NCBI GenBank assembly: GCA_052061695.1
Contig: JBPZEY010000002.1
Origin: Alkalicoccus luteus
GTDB taxonomy: Bacteria; Bacillota; Bacilli; Bacillales; Salisediminibacteriaceae
Reading direction: 5' to 3' (one strand)
Length of the DNA: 64,000 bases
In this document: one piece after another, positions 8,160 to 17,195 of the stretch
How the letters are laid out: each line of letters opens with the position of its first letter
Position numbering within the stretch: position 1 is the first letter of the stretch
Position numbers and translations under genes: made by a program
The notes under the pieces: generated by a model
Told to the model about the DNA's origin: nothing
The model's input: only the letters and a program-made list of their open reading frames with translations
Database searches by the model: none

Positions 8160-9830
8160 TTGGCAAATCAACAGACCGACAAAATTAAAATCTTTGCCCT
8201 GGGAGGGCTGGGAGAATCCGGCAAAAATCTCTACGTGGTGGAGCTGGATGAAAATATCTTTATTCTTGATGCAGGCTGTATGCATCCGGAAGACGACATG
8301 CTTGGTGTCGATATCGTCATTCCAGATATGTCATATCTTATAGAGAACAAGGATCGGGTTCAGGCTCTTATTCTTTCTCATGGTCACGAAGAGCATATTG
8401 GAGCTGCAGCATATCTGCTGCGCGAAATCAAAGTTCCGGTTTACGGTTCCAAGTTTACGCTTGCACTTCTTAAAGATGAGTGCGACGAAATAAAGCTTAA
8501 AAAGAAGCCAAAGTTTCATGAAGTACACGCTGACTCCAAGGTCCGCATTGCAAAAACACCAGTGAGTTTCTTCCGAACGAATCATAGTATTCCGGATTCA
8601 CTCGGAATTGTCATTCATACTTCTCAGGGACCGATTCTCTACACTGGAGACTTTAAATTTGATCAGAATCCTGTTGATGGACAAACTATGGACATCGATA
8701 AACTTACAGAAATTGGGTCGAAGGGTGTTCTCTGTCTGCTGTCTGACAGTTCTGCTGCTGAAGTACCAGGCTATACCCCATCTGAGTCAATCGTAGCCGA
8801 AGGGCTTAAAGATGCTTTTCACGAAGCACCGCAGGCATTGATTGTTGCCGTTTATGCCACACATCTGCATCGAATCCAGCAGGTTATCGACGCTGCAGCT
8901 CAAAAAGAACGCAACGTAGCGGTCGTTGGAAAAGCAATTGAGCGGGCTGTAGATCTTGGACTTGAACTCGGATATCTGACCGATGACGAAGACGTGCTTA
9001 TTTCGAAAAAAGAAATCAAGTCACTCGACAGAGATGCGCTGGTTGTTCTGACAACAGGAACACAGGGAGAGCCAATGAGCGATCTGATGAAGATGGGCAA
9101 AGGTTCTCATCCGCTGTTTAAGATTCAAAATAAGGACAGAATGATTATGTCTTCTATGCCAAAACCCGGCAATGAGAAGCTCGTTTCTCAAATGATTGAT
9201 TTAATTTCCCGTACAGGCGCAGATGTTGTATACGGAAAAACAAAGAAAATACATGTAAACGGGCATGCCAGCCAGGAAGAACTGAAGCTGATGTTAAACG
9301 TTGTAAAGCCTCAACACTTTATTCCTGTAAGCGGTGAATATCGAATGCAGTATGCCCACCAAAAGCTTGCAGCTTCTGTTCATGTAGATCCTGATAACAT
9401 CTACCTTTTGGAAAAAGGAGAAACGGTGGAATTTCAAAAGCGGAAGGGCAAGCGTGGACCTAAAGTCCCTTCCGGTCATGTCTTGATTGATGGTCTCGGT
9501 GTTGGAGATGTAGGTAACATTGTACTTCGGGACAGAAGACTTCTTTCTAAAGATGGGATTCTGGTAGTAGTCGTGACGCTTAATAAAAAACATAATGAAA
9601 TTCTGTCAGGTCCGGATATTATTTCCAGAGGATTTGTTTACGTGCGCGAATCTGAAGCATTAATTAATGAAGCAGAATCACTCGTAAAAAAATCTCTGGG
9701 AGAAGCAATGGAGCAGAATCAAACGGAGTGGTCCCAGCTGAAAAGCCATGTTCGGGATCAGCTGAGCCGCTATTTGTACGAAAAAACAAAGCGCCGACCG
9801 ATGATTATGCCAATTATTATGGAAGCCTAA
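8160..9830 (+). CDS. rnjB: Ribonuclease J2 (metallo-beta-lactamase / beta-CASP)
   Basis: This RNase J paralogue has 556 residues and acts with RNase J1 in 5' mRNA decay. The metallo-beta-lactamase domain comes first, with the metal motif HGHEEH at 74-79 where active enzymes have HxHxDH. A beta-CASP domain and the C-terminal HVNGHASQEELK region follow. The later PVHGE-type histidine is replaced in IPVSGEYRM. The TTG start at 8160 sits seven bases after AGGAGG. These altered active-site positions fit the J2 branch, known in B. subtilis as a weak nuclease that mainly supports J1. Its place after dapA matches B. subtilis. tepA, which normally follows, is missing. Confidence 0.92.
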   Translation: MANQQTDKIKIFALGGLGESGKNLYVVELDENIFILDAGCMHPEDDMLGVDIVIPDMSYLIENKDRVQALILSHGHEEHIGAAAYLLREIKVPVYGSKFTLALLKDECDEIKLKKKPKFHEVHADSKVRIAKTPVSFFRTNHSIPDSLGIVIHTSQGPILYTGDFKFDQNPVDGQTMDIDKLTEIGSKGVLCLLSDSSAAEVPGYTPSESIVAEGLKDAFHEAPQALIVAVYATHLHRIQQVIDAAAQKERNVAVVGKAIERAVDLGLELGYLTDDEDVLISKKEIKSLDRDALVVLTTGTQGEPMSDLMKMGKGSHPLFKIQNKDRMIMSSMPKPGNEKLVSQMIDLISRTGADVVYGKTKKIHVNGHASQEELKLMLNVVKPQHFIPVSGEYRMQYAHQKLAASVHVDPDNIYLLEKGETVEFQKRKGKRGPKVPSGHVLIDGLGVGDVGNIVLRDRRLLSKDGILVVVVTLNKKHNEILSGPDIISRGFVYVRESEALINEAESLVKKSLGEAMEQNQTEWSQLKSHVRDQLSRYLYEKTKRRPMIMPIIMEA

Positions 9831-9839
9831 TGAATGTCG

Positions 9840-9887
9840 ACAGTGTCTCCCTGCAGGTACCTGCATTGCGGGGGCACTGTTTGTTTT
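9840..9887 (+). terminator. rnjB terminator
   Basis: ACAGTG at 9840-9845 pairs with CACTGT at 9875-9880. An inner TGCAGGTACCTGCA palindrome extends the stem. TTGTTTT follows. Confidence 0.75.
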
Positions 9888-9918
9888 AACAGCAGGATAG
9901 CAGGAAGGTCGGATACAT

Positions 9919-12225
9919 ATGGCAACGAAAAAAAGAAAGAAAAAACCTACGAAAAGAGAGCAGCAGTGGAAACGCCTGCTCAAGTTTGAAGGAGCCGGCG
10001 TTCTCTTAGCTGTCACTGCGGTCCTGATCCTGTTTCAGCTGGGATGGATCGGCGAAACGGGCCAAAACATGTTTAGGTTTGTTACAGGAAGCCTTTACTG
10101 GCTTCCTGCTGCAGCTTTATTTTTGCTTGGACTTTTCCTCATGTGGAAACGAGCATTTCCGGTTCTTTTATCCAGAACAGCCTCGGGGGTCCTTTTAGCA
10201 ACAGTGGGAATCGTCAGTTTGCTGCAGCTGCCGTTTCGCCGACGCTACACAGATGGCGTGCAGAATGGGATTGAGCTCCAATCCGCATCTTTTGGAGAAA
10301 TCGAAGGATTTCATGGCGGAGTTGCTGGAGTAGTGATTTTTGAAAGTGCTGCTGTACTCGCTGCCGCTCCCGGGGCTATCATGCTTGCGATGGTACTCGT
10401 TGCAGCAGGGGCAGTAGTAGCAAGCCGTAAATCAATTATCGACATCATGAAATGGAGCGCAGAAAAACAAAAGCCGGCTGCTGTACGCATAGGCAAAAAA
10501 ATAAAGCAGCTCTTTGCTTCTGTCTCGGCCTCCTTAAAACGGAAATTTCGAGAGCGTAAGTCAAAGAATAACCCGGTTGCTGAAGCGGAAGACTATGCTG
10601 CCGAAGATGAGAAACCGGTAGAGCTTTCTGCAGAACCGCATCAGTCAGAGGAAAAGGAACCGCTTATTTATGATTTTACAGCTACTGCATATGAAGAACC
10701 TCTTCAGCAGGACGAGAAAAAGGAAATAGAGCCGGCAGAATCAGTGCCTGAGGAAACTAAACAGCAGGGGCTCGTTGTTCAGGAAAGCGAAAATGTAGAT
10801 TATAAGCTTCCGTCTGTTAACCTGCTCGCTCCCCCTTCCAAACAAACCCAGTCAAAGGAGCATTCTCAGCTTTCAAAAAACGCCCGAAAATTGGAAGAAA
10901 CGCTCGCAAGTTTCGGCGTTTCGGCAAAGGTGACTAAGGTACATCTTGGACCGGCAGTCACTAAATATGAAGTATATCCGTCCACGGGGGTTAAAGTAAG
11001 CCGGATAGTAAATCTCTCTGATGACCTTGCATTAGCACTTGCTGCAAAGGACATTCGAATGGAGGCGCCCATCCCGGGAAAGTCTGCTATTGGGATTGAA
11101 GTTCCGAATCAGGATGTAGCACTCGTTACATTTCGGGAGGTAATTGACTCGCAGCAGATGAAAACGGAGTCTAATCCACTTGCCATAGCACTTGGCAGAA
11201 ATATATCCGGAGAAGCTGTTGCCGCTCATTTAAATAAAATGCCGCATCTGCTCGTTGCCGGTGCAACTGGGAGCGGAAAAAGTGTATGTATTAACGGTAT
11301 CATTGTCAGCATCCTGCTACGAAGTAAGCCGCATGAAGTGAAATTAATGATGATTGATCCGAAAATGGTGGAACTCAATGTTTATAACGGGATCCCTCAT
11401 CTGCTGTCACCAGTTGTAACAGAACCGAAGAAAGCAGCACAGGCGCTTAAAAAGGTCGTTAATGAGATGGAAAGAAGATATGAATTGTTTGCGGCGACCG
11501 GTACGCGTAATATAGAAGGGTATAACCAGCACATTCACCGAGAAAATGAAACGCGAGAGGAGCCTTATTCTCCGCTCCCATATATTGTCGTGCTTGTCGA
11601 TGAACTCGCTGACTTGATGATGGTTGCTTCAAGTGACGTGGAGGATGCCATAACCCGTCTTGCTCAAATGGCGCGGGCAGCGGGGATCCACTTGATCATT
11701 GCAACGCAGCGTCCTTCTGTCGATGTCATTACCGGGGTCATTAAAGCGAATATTCCCTCCAGAATTGCTTTCGGCGTCTCGAGCTCAACAGACTCCAGAA
11801 CGATTCTTGATGGAGCGGGAGCGGAAAAGCTGCTCGGAAAAGGAGATATGCTCTTTATGCCTGTAGGGTCCGGGAAGCCGGTCCGTATACAAGGGGCGTT
11901 TCTAAGTGACGAAGAAGTGGAAAAGGTAGTAAGGCACTGTATTGAACAACAGCAGGCTCAATACGCGGAAGATATGATTCCAGATGACGAACCGGAAACA
12001 ACTGGTGCTGAATCTGACGATGCATTGTTCCCAGACGCTGTTGCGCTGGTAACAGAAATGCAGACAGCTTCTGTATCGATGCTGCAGCGGCGTTTTCGAG
12101 TCGGGTATGCTCGTGCTGCGAGGCTGATCGATGAAATGGAACAGCAGGGTATAGTAGGTCCTTACGAAGGAAGTAAGCCCCGTGAGGTGTTGGCGGCCAG
12201 ACGGGAAGACGACCATAGTAATTAA
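9919..12225 (+). CDS. spoIIIE: DNA translocase, FtsK/SpoIIIE family
   Basis: This septal double-stranded DNA pump clears chromosome from division septa and, in sporulating relatives, packs the forespore. The product has 768 residues. Four membrane helices lie within about residues 25-170, followed by an acidic low-complexity linker. The motor domain has Walker A VAGATGSGKSV and Walker B YIVVLVDELADLMM. A C-terminal gamma winged helix (MLQRRFRVGYARAARLIDEM) reads KOPS/SRS-type sequences. The ATG follows a moderate GGAAGG RBS. Its neighbours, rnjB and ymfC, match the B. subtilis spoIIIE site. Confidence 0.94.
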   Translation: MATKKRKKKPTKREQQWKRLLKFEGAGVLLAVTAVLILFQLGWIGETGQNMFRFVTGSLYWLPAAALFLLGLFLMWKRAFPVLLSRTASGVLLATVGIVSLLQLPFRRRYTDGVQNGIELQSASFGEIEGFHGGVAGVVIFESAAVLAAAPGAIMLAMVLVAAGAVVASRKSIIDIMKWSAEKQKPAAVRIGKKIKQLFASVSASLKRKFRERKSKNNPVAEAEDYAAEDEKPVELSAEPHQSEEKEPLIYDFTATAYEEPLQQDEKKEIEPAESVPEETKQQGLVVQESENVDYKLPSVNLLAPPSKQTQSKEHSQLSKNARKLEETLASFGVSAKVTKVHLGPAVTKYEVYPSTGVKVSRIVNLSDDLALALAAKDIRMEAPIPGKSAIGIEVPNQDVALVTFREVIDSQQMKTESNPLAIALGRNISGEAVAAHLNKMPHLLVAGATGSGKSVCINGIIVSILLRSKPHEVKLMMIDPKMVELNVYNGIPHLLSPVVTEPKKAAQALKKVVNEMERRYELFAATGTRNIEGYNQHIHRENETREEPYSPLPYIVVLVDELADLMMVASSDVEDAITRLAQMARAAGIHLIIATQRPSVDVITGVIKANIPSRIAFGVSSSTDSRTILDGAGAEKLLGKGDMLFMPVGSGKPVRIQGAFLSDEEVEKVVRHCIEQQQAQYAEDMIPDDEPETTGAESDDALFPDAVALVTEMQTASVSMLQRRFRVGYARAARLIDEMEQQGIVGPYEGSKPREVLAARREDDHSN

Positions 12226-12266
12226 CGAGGGAGAAGCGTCAAAACTAATGGCAGGAGGCATCTACG

Positions 12267-12989
12267 TTGATAAAATCCGATTCAAGACCGCTTTATCTGC
12301 AGGTAATCGATAAAATAAAAGAGGATATTGAAAAAGGCCGTTACAAAGCCGGAGAAAGACTGCCCTCTGAGTTCGAGCTCTCCAGGCAGCTGGGTGTCAG
12401 CCGGGCGACGCTGCGTGAAGCGCTTCGCATGCTGGAAGATGAAAGTGTCGTTGTCCGGCGTCATGGGGTTGGAACGTTCATTCATACGAAGCCGCTTTTT
12501 TCATCGGGAATCGAAGAGCTGTTTAGTGTCACCGATATGATTCGCCGCGGCGGGAGGGAGCCAGGAACTAATTTTCTTTCGTCTGGGTTTGTAGAAGCGA
12601 CACCAGAAGACAAGGAACGTTTTCACGAGGAAGATCTTCAGCAGGTAATGAAGATTGAGCGGCTTCGGACAGCGGATGGAGATCCGGTAGTATACTGTCT
12701 TGATAAGCTTCCGGAAAACCTGCTCCCGGATCCGGTATCGCGAGGAGATGAGTCCATCTTCAATCAGCTGGAACAAAATGGAATTACAATAGCTTATGCC
12801 ATGACGGATCTGGAGCCGCTCGGATATCATGAACACGTCTCCGAGCTCCTCCAGTGTGACCCTGAAACAGCGTTACTTGTCTTAAAGCAAATGCATTATG
12901 ATGATCAGGAGCGCGCTGTGCTTTATTCGGTGAACTATTTTCGTGCCGATAAATTTAAATTTCACGTATTACGAAAACGGGTATTTTAG
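12267..12989 (+). CDS. ymfC: GntR-family transcriptional regulator (YmfC-like, HutC/UTRA type)
   Basis: This DNA-binding regulator has 240 residues. The N-terminal GntR winged helix is clear (RYKAGERLPSEFELSRQLGV, then SRATLREALRMLEDES). The C-terminal half resembles a UTRA ligand-binding domain, with VMKIERLRTADGDPVVYCLD and YFRADKFKFHVLRKRVF. The TTG start at 12267 is preceded by GGAGGC. It sits between spoIIIE and the ymf M16 genes, as in B. subtilis. No ligand or operator can be assigned from the sequence. Confidence 0.88.
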   Translation: MIKSDSRPLYLQVIDKIKEDIEKGRYKAGERLPSEFELSRQLGVSRATLREALRMLEDESVVVRRHGVGTFIHTKPLFSSGIEELFSVTDMIRRGGREPGTNFLSSGFVEATPEDKERFHEEDLQQVMKIERLRTADGDPVVYCLDKLPENLLPDPVSRGDESIFNQLEQNGITIAYAMTDLEPLGYHEHVSELLQCDPETALLVLKQMHYDDQERAVLYSVNYFRADKFKFHVLRKRVF

Positions 12990-13002
12990 GAGGCGGACGA
13001 TT

Positions 13003-14262
13003 ATGCCAGAAGCAAATAAAACAAAGCCGGTGCGTACAACGGTTATACCGAGCATAACGTTTAAAACTACGACCTTTGTGCTGCACTTGCGCACACCGCT
13101 CCAAAAAGAGTATTTAACAGAAAAAGCGCTGCTGCCTTCAGTGCTGGAACGTGGGAGCAGACATTTTCCGTCTCGGGAAATTATTCAAGCAGCATTAGAG
13201 GAAATGTACGGTGCACATCTTACAGCGGATGCAGTCAAAAAGGGTGAGCATCATATTTTATCATTCAAGCTGGAGGTAGCGAACGAGAAGTTTTTAAATG
13301 AAGCAGTGCCGTTGACAGAGCGTGCGGTTCAAATGCTCGCTTCCGTAGCCCTTTATCCAAACTTGAATGAAAAGGGGGCGTTCCCCGACACTCCAGTTCA
13401 GGAAGAAAAACGGAATCACGCTCAAAAGCTTGCAGGCGTTAAAGATGACAAAATGCGTTATGCCAACAAACGTCTCGCTGAAGAGATGTGTGAAGGAGAA
13501 CCTTATTCTCTGCCTGTGCTCGGCTATGAGCAGCAGCTTGAAGCGATTACAGGTAAATCGCTTGCCGAAGCGCATCAGGCGCTCTTAAAAGACAGCAGCA
13601 TTGATTTATACGTTGTAGGCGATGTTCGGGAGCAGGAAATTATACAGTATGTGGAGCAGTTTATGCAGTTCAGCAGCAGGCCGCTGGCACCTTTGCAAAC
13701 TGAATTTAAAAAGCCTGAAAAAGTGCGCGAAGTAAAAGAAACTGATGAAATCAGCCAGGCCAAACTTCATCTTGGTTTCCGAACGCCGGTTGTTTTCGGC
13801 AGCAAACGCTATTTTGCCTTGCAGGTTATGAACAGTCTGTTTGGCGGTGCTCCACATTCCAAGCTTTTTACAAATGTAAGGGAAAAAGAAAGCCTGGCAT
13901 ATTATGCAGCCTCCAGAGTGGAAAGTCATAAAGGTTTAGTAATTGTAATGGCAGGTATTGAAACAGCTCAGTACGATAAAGCATTGTCGATCATCTTGCA
14001 GCAGCTTGATGACTTAAAGAACGGGGAGTTTTCTGAGGAGGATGTAGCTAAGTCAAAGGCCGTGCTGCGGAATCAGCTGCTGGAAACGATGGATTCTCCG
14101 CGCGGCAGAGTTGAGCTTGAATATCACGGTGCGCTGATTGGTGAGGATTGGGATGCAGGCAGCTGGATCACCGAAATTGATAAAGTTCAGTCAGCAGACG
14201 TAAAAGCTGCGGCGGCCTCCCTTGAGCTTGATACGATATACTTCTTGCACGGGAAAGGGTGA
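13003..14262 (+). CDS. ymfF: M16-family peptidase-like protein, non-catalytic (YmfF-like)
   Basis: This protein of 419 residues has the M16 fold but no HxxEH zinc motif in its N-terminal half. The C-terminal half keeps the M16 pattern MNSLFGGAPHSKLFTNVREK. It is probably the inactive partner of the HxxEH-containing YmfH encoded next. The open frame begins upstream at 12943, but the ATG at 13003 follows TTAGGAGGCGG. The stop lies only 4 bases before the ymfH start, so the pair is likely translated together. Confidence 0.87.
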   Translation: MPEANKTKPVRTTVIPSITFKTTTFVLHLRTPLQKEYLTEKALLPSVLERGSRHFPSREIIQAALEEMYGAHLTADAVKKGEHHILSFKLEVANEKFLNEAVPLTERAVQMLASVALYPNLNEKGAFPDTPVQEEKRNHAQKLAGVKDDKMRYANKRLAEEMCEGEPYSLPVLGYEQQLEAITGKSLAEAHQALLKDSSIDLYVVGDVREQEIIQYVEQFMQFSSRPLAPLQTEFKKPEKVREVKETDEISQAKLHLGFRTPVVFGSKRYFALQVMNSLFGGAPHSKLFTNVREKESLAYYAASRVESHKGLVIVMAGIETAQYDKALSIILQQLDDLKNGEFSEEDVAKSKAVLRNQLLETMDSPRGRVELEYHGALIGEDWDAGSWITEIDKVQSADVKAAAASLELDTIYFLHGKG

Positions 14263-14266
14263 CAAA

Positions 14267-15568
14267 ATGGAAAAAATCAGCTTTGATCAGCTTCAGGAAC
14301 AGCTTTATTATGAAAAACTGGATAACGGGCTTGACGTATTTCTGCTGCCTAAATCCGGGTTTCATAAAACGTATGCTACGCTAACAGCTAATTACGGTTC
14401 TATTGATAATCATTTTATTGCTGGTGATGGCAGTGAAAAAACTGTTCCGGATGGAATTGCCCATTTTCTGGAGCATAAAATGTTTGAAAGTGAAGAAGGT
14501 GATGTCTTTCAAGAGTTTTCTGCACAGGGAGCATCTGCGAATGCATTCACAAGCTTCACGCGAACGGCTTATTTATTTTCTGCGACTGCAAACGTAGAGA
14601 AAAATCTGACGACCCTTCTCGATTTTGTTCAAAAGCCTTATTTTACAGATGAGTCTGTAGAAAAGGAAAAGGGGATCATCGAACAGGAAATTAAAATGTA
14701 CGAAGACAATCCGGATTGGCAAAATTTTTTCGGTCTCTTAAAAGGCATGTACCAGCGTCACCCCGTACAAATCGATATAGCTGGAACCGTAGACTCGATT
14801 CATCAAATTACAAAAGATGATTTATACACGTGCTACGAGAGCTTTTACCACCCATCGAATATGGTCCTCTTTGTAGTAGGAAATTTGGAACCGAAGAAAA
14901 TGATGACGCTCATTCGCAGTAATCAGTCGGCTAAGCGATTTGCTAAAGCAAACCCGCCACAGAGAATCCTTCCGGACGAACCGAATGAAGTTAATGAGGC
15001 AGAAGCTGTTATTCCACTGTCCGTGCAGACGCCAAGATGTTTAATTGGGATTAAACAGCCTTCAACGGGGCTCGAAGGCAGAGACCTGCTGCAGCATGAG
15101 CTGGGTATGCAGCTCATGCTGGAGCTTGCATTTGGCGGAAGTTCACCGGCTTATCAGCGGATGTACGCAGAAGGGCTGATCAACGAAAGCTTCAGTTTTG
15201 ATTACACGTCTGAGAAAGAATTTGGTTTTCTCGCTGCTGGCGGAGAAACGTCAAGACCGGATGATCTCGTTCAGGCATTAAAGCATGAACTTTCTGTTCT
15301 GAAACAAAACGGGGTGGAAGCAGCTCATTTTGAGCGATTGAAAAAAAAGAAAATTGGCTTTTTTCTGCGTGCCCTAAATTCACCCGAGTACATTGCCAAC
15401 CAATTTACCAGGTATTATTTTAATGGGATGAATCTTTTCGAGGTCGTTCCAGTTTTGGAATCTCTTCAACTCAGCTACATTGAGAAACTGTTGGAGTCTA
15501 CACTGGAATTCGATAACCAGATGACCGTGTCTAAAGTGATTCCTGCAGGCGAGGAAGCAGCCGGGTGA
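14267..15568 (+). CDS. ymfH: M16-family zinc peptidase (YmfH-like)
   Basis: This protein of 433 residues has the inverted zinc motif HFLEHKMF near residue 66 and the second-shell segment EKEKGIIEQEIKMYEDNPDW. The C-terminal inactive repeat has ELAFGGSSPAYQRMYAEGLI. M16 proteins usually work as a clamshell of two halves, and YmfF next door is the obvious partner. The ATG follows GGGAAAGGGTGAC. The stop TGA overlaps the GTG start of the following SDR gene. Confidence 0.88.
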   Translation: MEKISFDQLQEQLYYEKLDNGLDVFLLPKSGFHKTYATLTANYGSIDNHFIAGDGSEKTVPDGIAHFLEHKMFESEEGDVFQEFSAQGASANAFTSFTRTAYLFSATANVEKNLTTLLDFVQKPYFTDESVEKEKGIIEQEIKMYEDNPDWQNFFGLLKGMYQRHPVQIDIAGTVDSIHQITKDDLYTCYESFYHPSNMVLFVVGNLEPKKMMTLIRSNQSAKRFAKANPPQRILPDEPNEVNEAEAVIPLSVQTPRCLIGIKQPSTGLEGRDLLQHELGMQLMLELAFGGSSPAYQRMYAEGLINESFSFDYTSEKEFGFLAAGGETSRPDDLVQALKHELSVLKQNGVEAAHFERLKKKKIGFFLRALNSPEYIANQFTRYYFNGMNLFEVVPVLESLQLSYIEKLLESTLEFDNQMTVSKVIPAGEEAAG

Positions 15569-16278
15569 ATCGTCCGACAGCCTTTATAACAGGTGCATCT
15601 GGAGCTATTGGCAGAGCGTGCGCAGCAGCATTAGCCCCTCAGTTCCGGCTGCTCCTGCATTGTCATGTAAACAAAGACCTGCTCGAGCAAACCGCTGAGA
15701 AGCTCTCTGCTGTTACCAAAGTAGCTGTTTATCAGCATGATCTGTCAATCGATAAGGATTTGCCGCCATTCCCGGCTGAGCATATTCACGTATTTTTGCA
15801 CTGTGCCGGATATTCATCACCCGCTCTGTTTCAGGATACTGATGCATCTGATTGGACAGCTGCGTTTAACGTAGCATGTAAAAGCCCCGTCTTGTTCTTG
15901 AAGCAGATAACCCCTCACATGATTAAACGGCGGGAGGGAAAGATCATTTTTATCAGCTCCATTTGGGGTGAAACGGGTGCAGCAATGGAAACGGTTTATT
16001 CCACGGTGAAAGCAGCACAGCATGGACTGGTAAAATCACTCGGCAAAGAGCTTGCAGCAAGCAATATCCAAGTAAATGCTGTAGCTCCAGGTGCTGTAGA
16101 TACAGCTATGCTGTCGGTTTATACGGAAGAAGAAAAGCAAATGATTCAGGAAGAAATTCCGGCCGACAGACTCGGAAGACCCGAAGAAATAGCACAAGCA
16201 GTAAAATTTCTGGCCTCTGAACAGTCATCCTACATGAACGGTCAGATTATTCACGTCAATGGCGGGTGGCATACGTAA
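15565..16278 (+). CDS. ymfI: Short-chain dehydrogenase/reductase (YmfI-like, FabG family)
   Basis: This protein of 237 residues has the SDR cofactor motif TGASGAIGRACA at residues 10-21, HCAGYS in place of NNAG, catalytic serine in FISSIWG and the YSTVK catalytic pair, with VNAVAPGAVDTAM near the C-terminus. It resembles 3-oxoacyl-ACP reductase, but its substrate is not established by sequence. The GTG start overlaps the ymfH stop (GTGA), so it belongs to the same operon. ymfJ, which follows in B. subtilis, is absent. Confidence 0.87.
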   Translation: MNRPTAFITGASGAIGRACAAALAPQFRLLLHCHVNKDLLEQTAEKLSAVTKVAVYQHDLSIDKDLPPFPAEHIHVFLHCAGYSSPALFQDTDASDWTAAFNVACKSPVLFLKQITPHMIKRREGKIIFISSIWGETGAAMETVYSTVKAAQHGLVKSLGKELAASNIQVNAVAPGAVDTAMLSVYTEEEKQMIQEEIPADRLGRPEEIAQAVKFLASEQSSYMNGQIIHVNGGWHT

Positions 16279-16306
16279 AGTTGGTGCCGTATATGGAAAT
16301 AACTAC

Positions 16307-16335
16307 TTTTCAACAGCGTTTCAATCGATTATGAT
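16307..16335 (+). promoter_or_regulatory. Possible promoter of ymfK
   Basis: TTTTCA at 16307-16312 and TATGAT at 16330-16335 are separated by 17 bases, in the gap between ymfI and ymfK. Confidence 0.4.
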
Positions 16336-16386
16336 GAAATTAGCCTGGAATGCTCGTCAGTACTCCTTGTGAAGGGGGAATACCGG

Positions 16387-17151
16387 ATGGAAAGAAAAGA
16401 ATGGTACCTGGAATATCAAATTCACGAAAATCGTCCCGGGCTGCTTGGAGAAATAGCCTCTCTGCTTGGTATGCTGAGCATTAATATTTTAACCATTAAC
16501 GGGGTTGAACATAGAAGAAGAGGCATGCTTATTCTCAGCAAAAGTGACGAGGCGATCAAGCGGCTGACATTTATTTTGGAAACGATGGATATTATCACTT
16601 TACGGAAAATAAGAGAACCAAAGCTGCGGGACAGGCTTGCCGTGCGGCATGGGCGCTATATTGAACGGGATGAAGACGAGAAGAAGGTATTCCGGTTTGT
16701 ACGGGACGAGCTCGGGATTCTCGTAGACTTTATGGCAGAATTGTTTATGAAAGAAGGACACCGGCTTATCGGCATACGCGGGATGCCGAGAGTAGGAAAA
16801 ACGGAATCAGTGGTCGCTGCAAGTGTGTGTGCGAACAGGAAATGGTCTTTCTTATCGTCCACTATGCTGAAGCAAACGATGCGGAGCCAGCTTGCCGATG
16901 ATGAAATGCTGGAAGATAATATATATATCATCGATGGAATCGTGTCAACGATGAGAGGCTCTGAACGCCACCGTATGCTCGTGTCGGAAATGATGCGTCT
17001 CCCAGCCACGAAAGTTGTAGAGCATCCTGACATCTTTGTAAGGACAACTGAATACACGCTTGATGATTTTGACTACATCATTGAGCTGAGAAGTGATGAG
17101 AATCAAGTCATTTCCTATGAACAGGTTGAACAGGATTATTCCTCTTTTTAA
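16387..17151 (+). CDS. ymfK: DUF3388-type protein with N-terminal ACT-like domain (YmfK-like)
   Basis: This conserved protein has 254 residues and no firm function. The first 75 residues (EYQIHENRPGLLGEIASLLG, then INILTINGV) look like an ACT regulatory domain. The remainder contains a P-loop-like GIRGMPRVGKTESVVA segment and VYIIDGIVST-type hydrophobic strands, which suggests a nucleotide-binding fold. The ATG at 16387 follows GAAGGGGGAA. It lies between the ymf cluster and rodZ, as in B. subtilis. Confidence 0.8.
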   Translation: MERKEWYLEYQIHENRPGLLGEIASLLGMLSINILTINGVEHRRRGMLILSKSDEAIKRLTFILETMDIITLRKIREPKLRDRLAVRHGRYIERDEDEKKVFRFVRDELGILVDFMAELFMKEGHRLIGIRGMPRVGKTESVVAASVCANRKWSFLSSTMLKQTMRSQLADDEMLEDNIYIIDGIVSTMRGSERHRMLVSEMMRLPATKVVEHPDIFVRTTEYTLDDFDYIIELRSDENQVISYEQVEQDYSSF

Positions 17152-17195
17152 ATGAAAGAGGAGGGTATATTAAATGAAGTTAGTAGGTGTGTACC

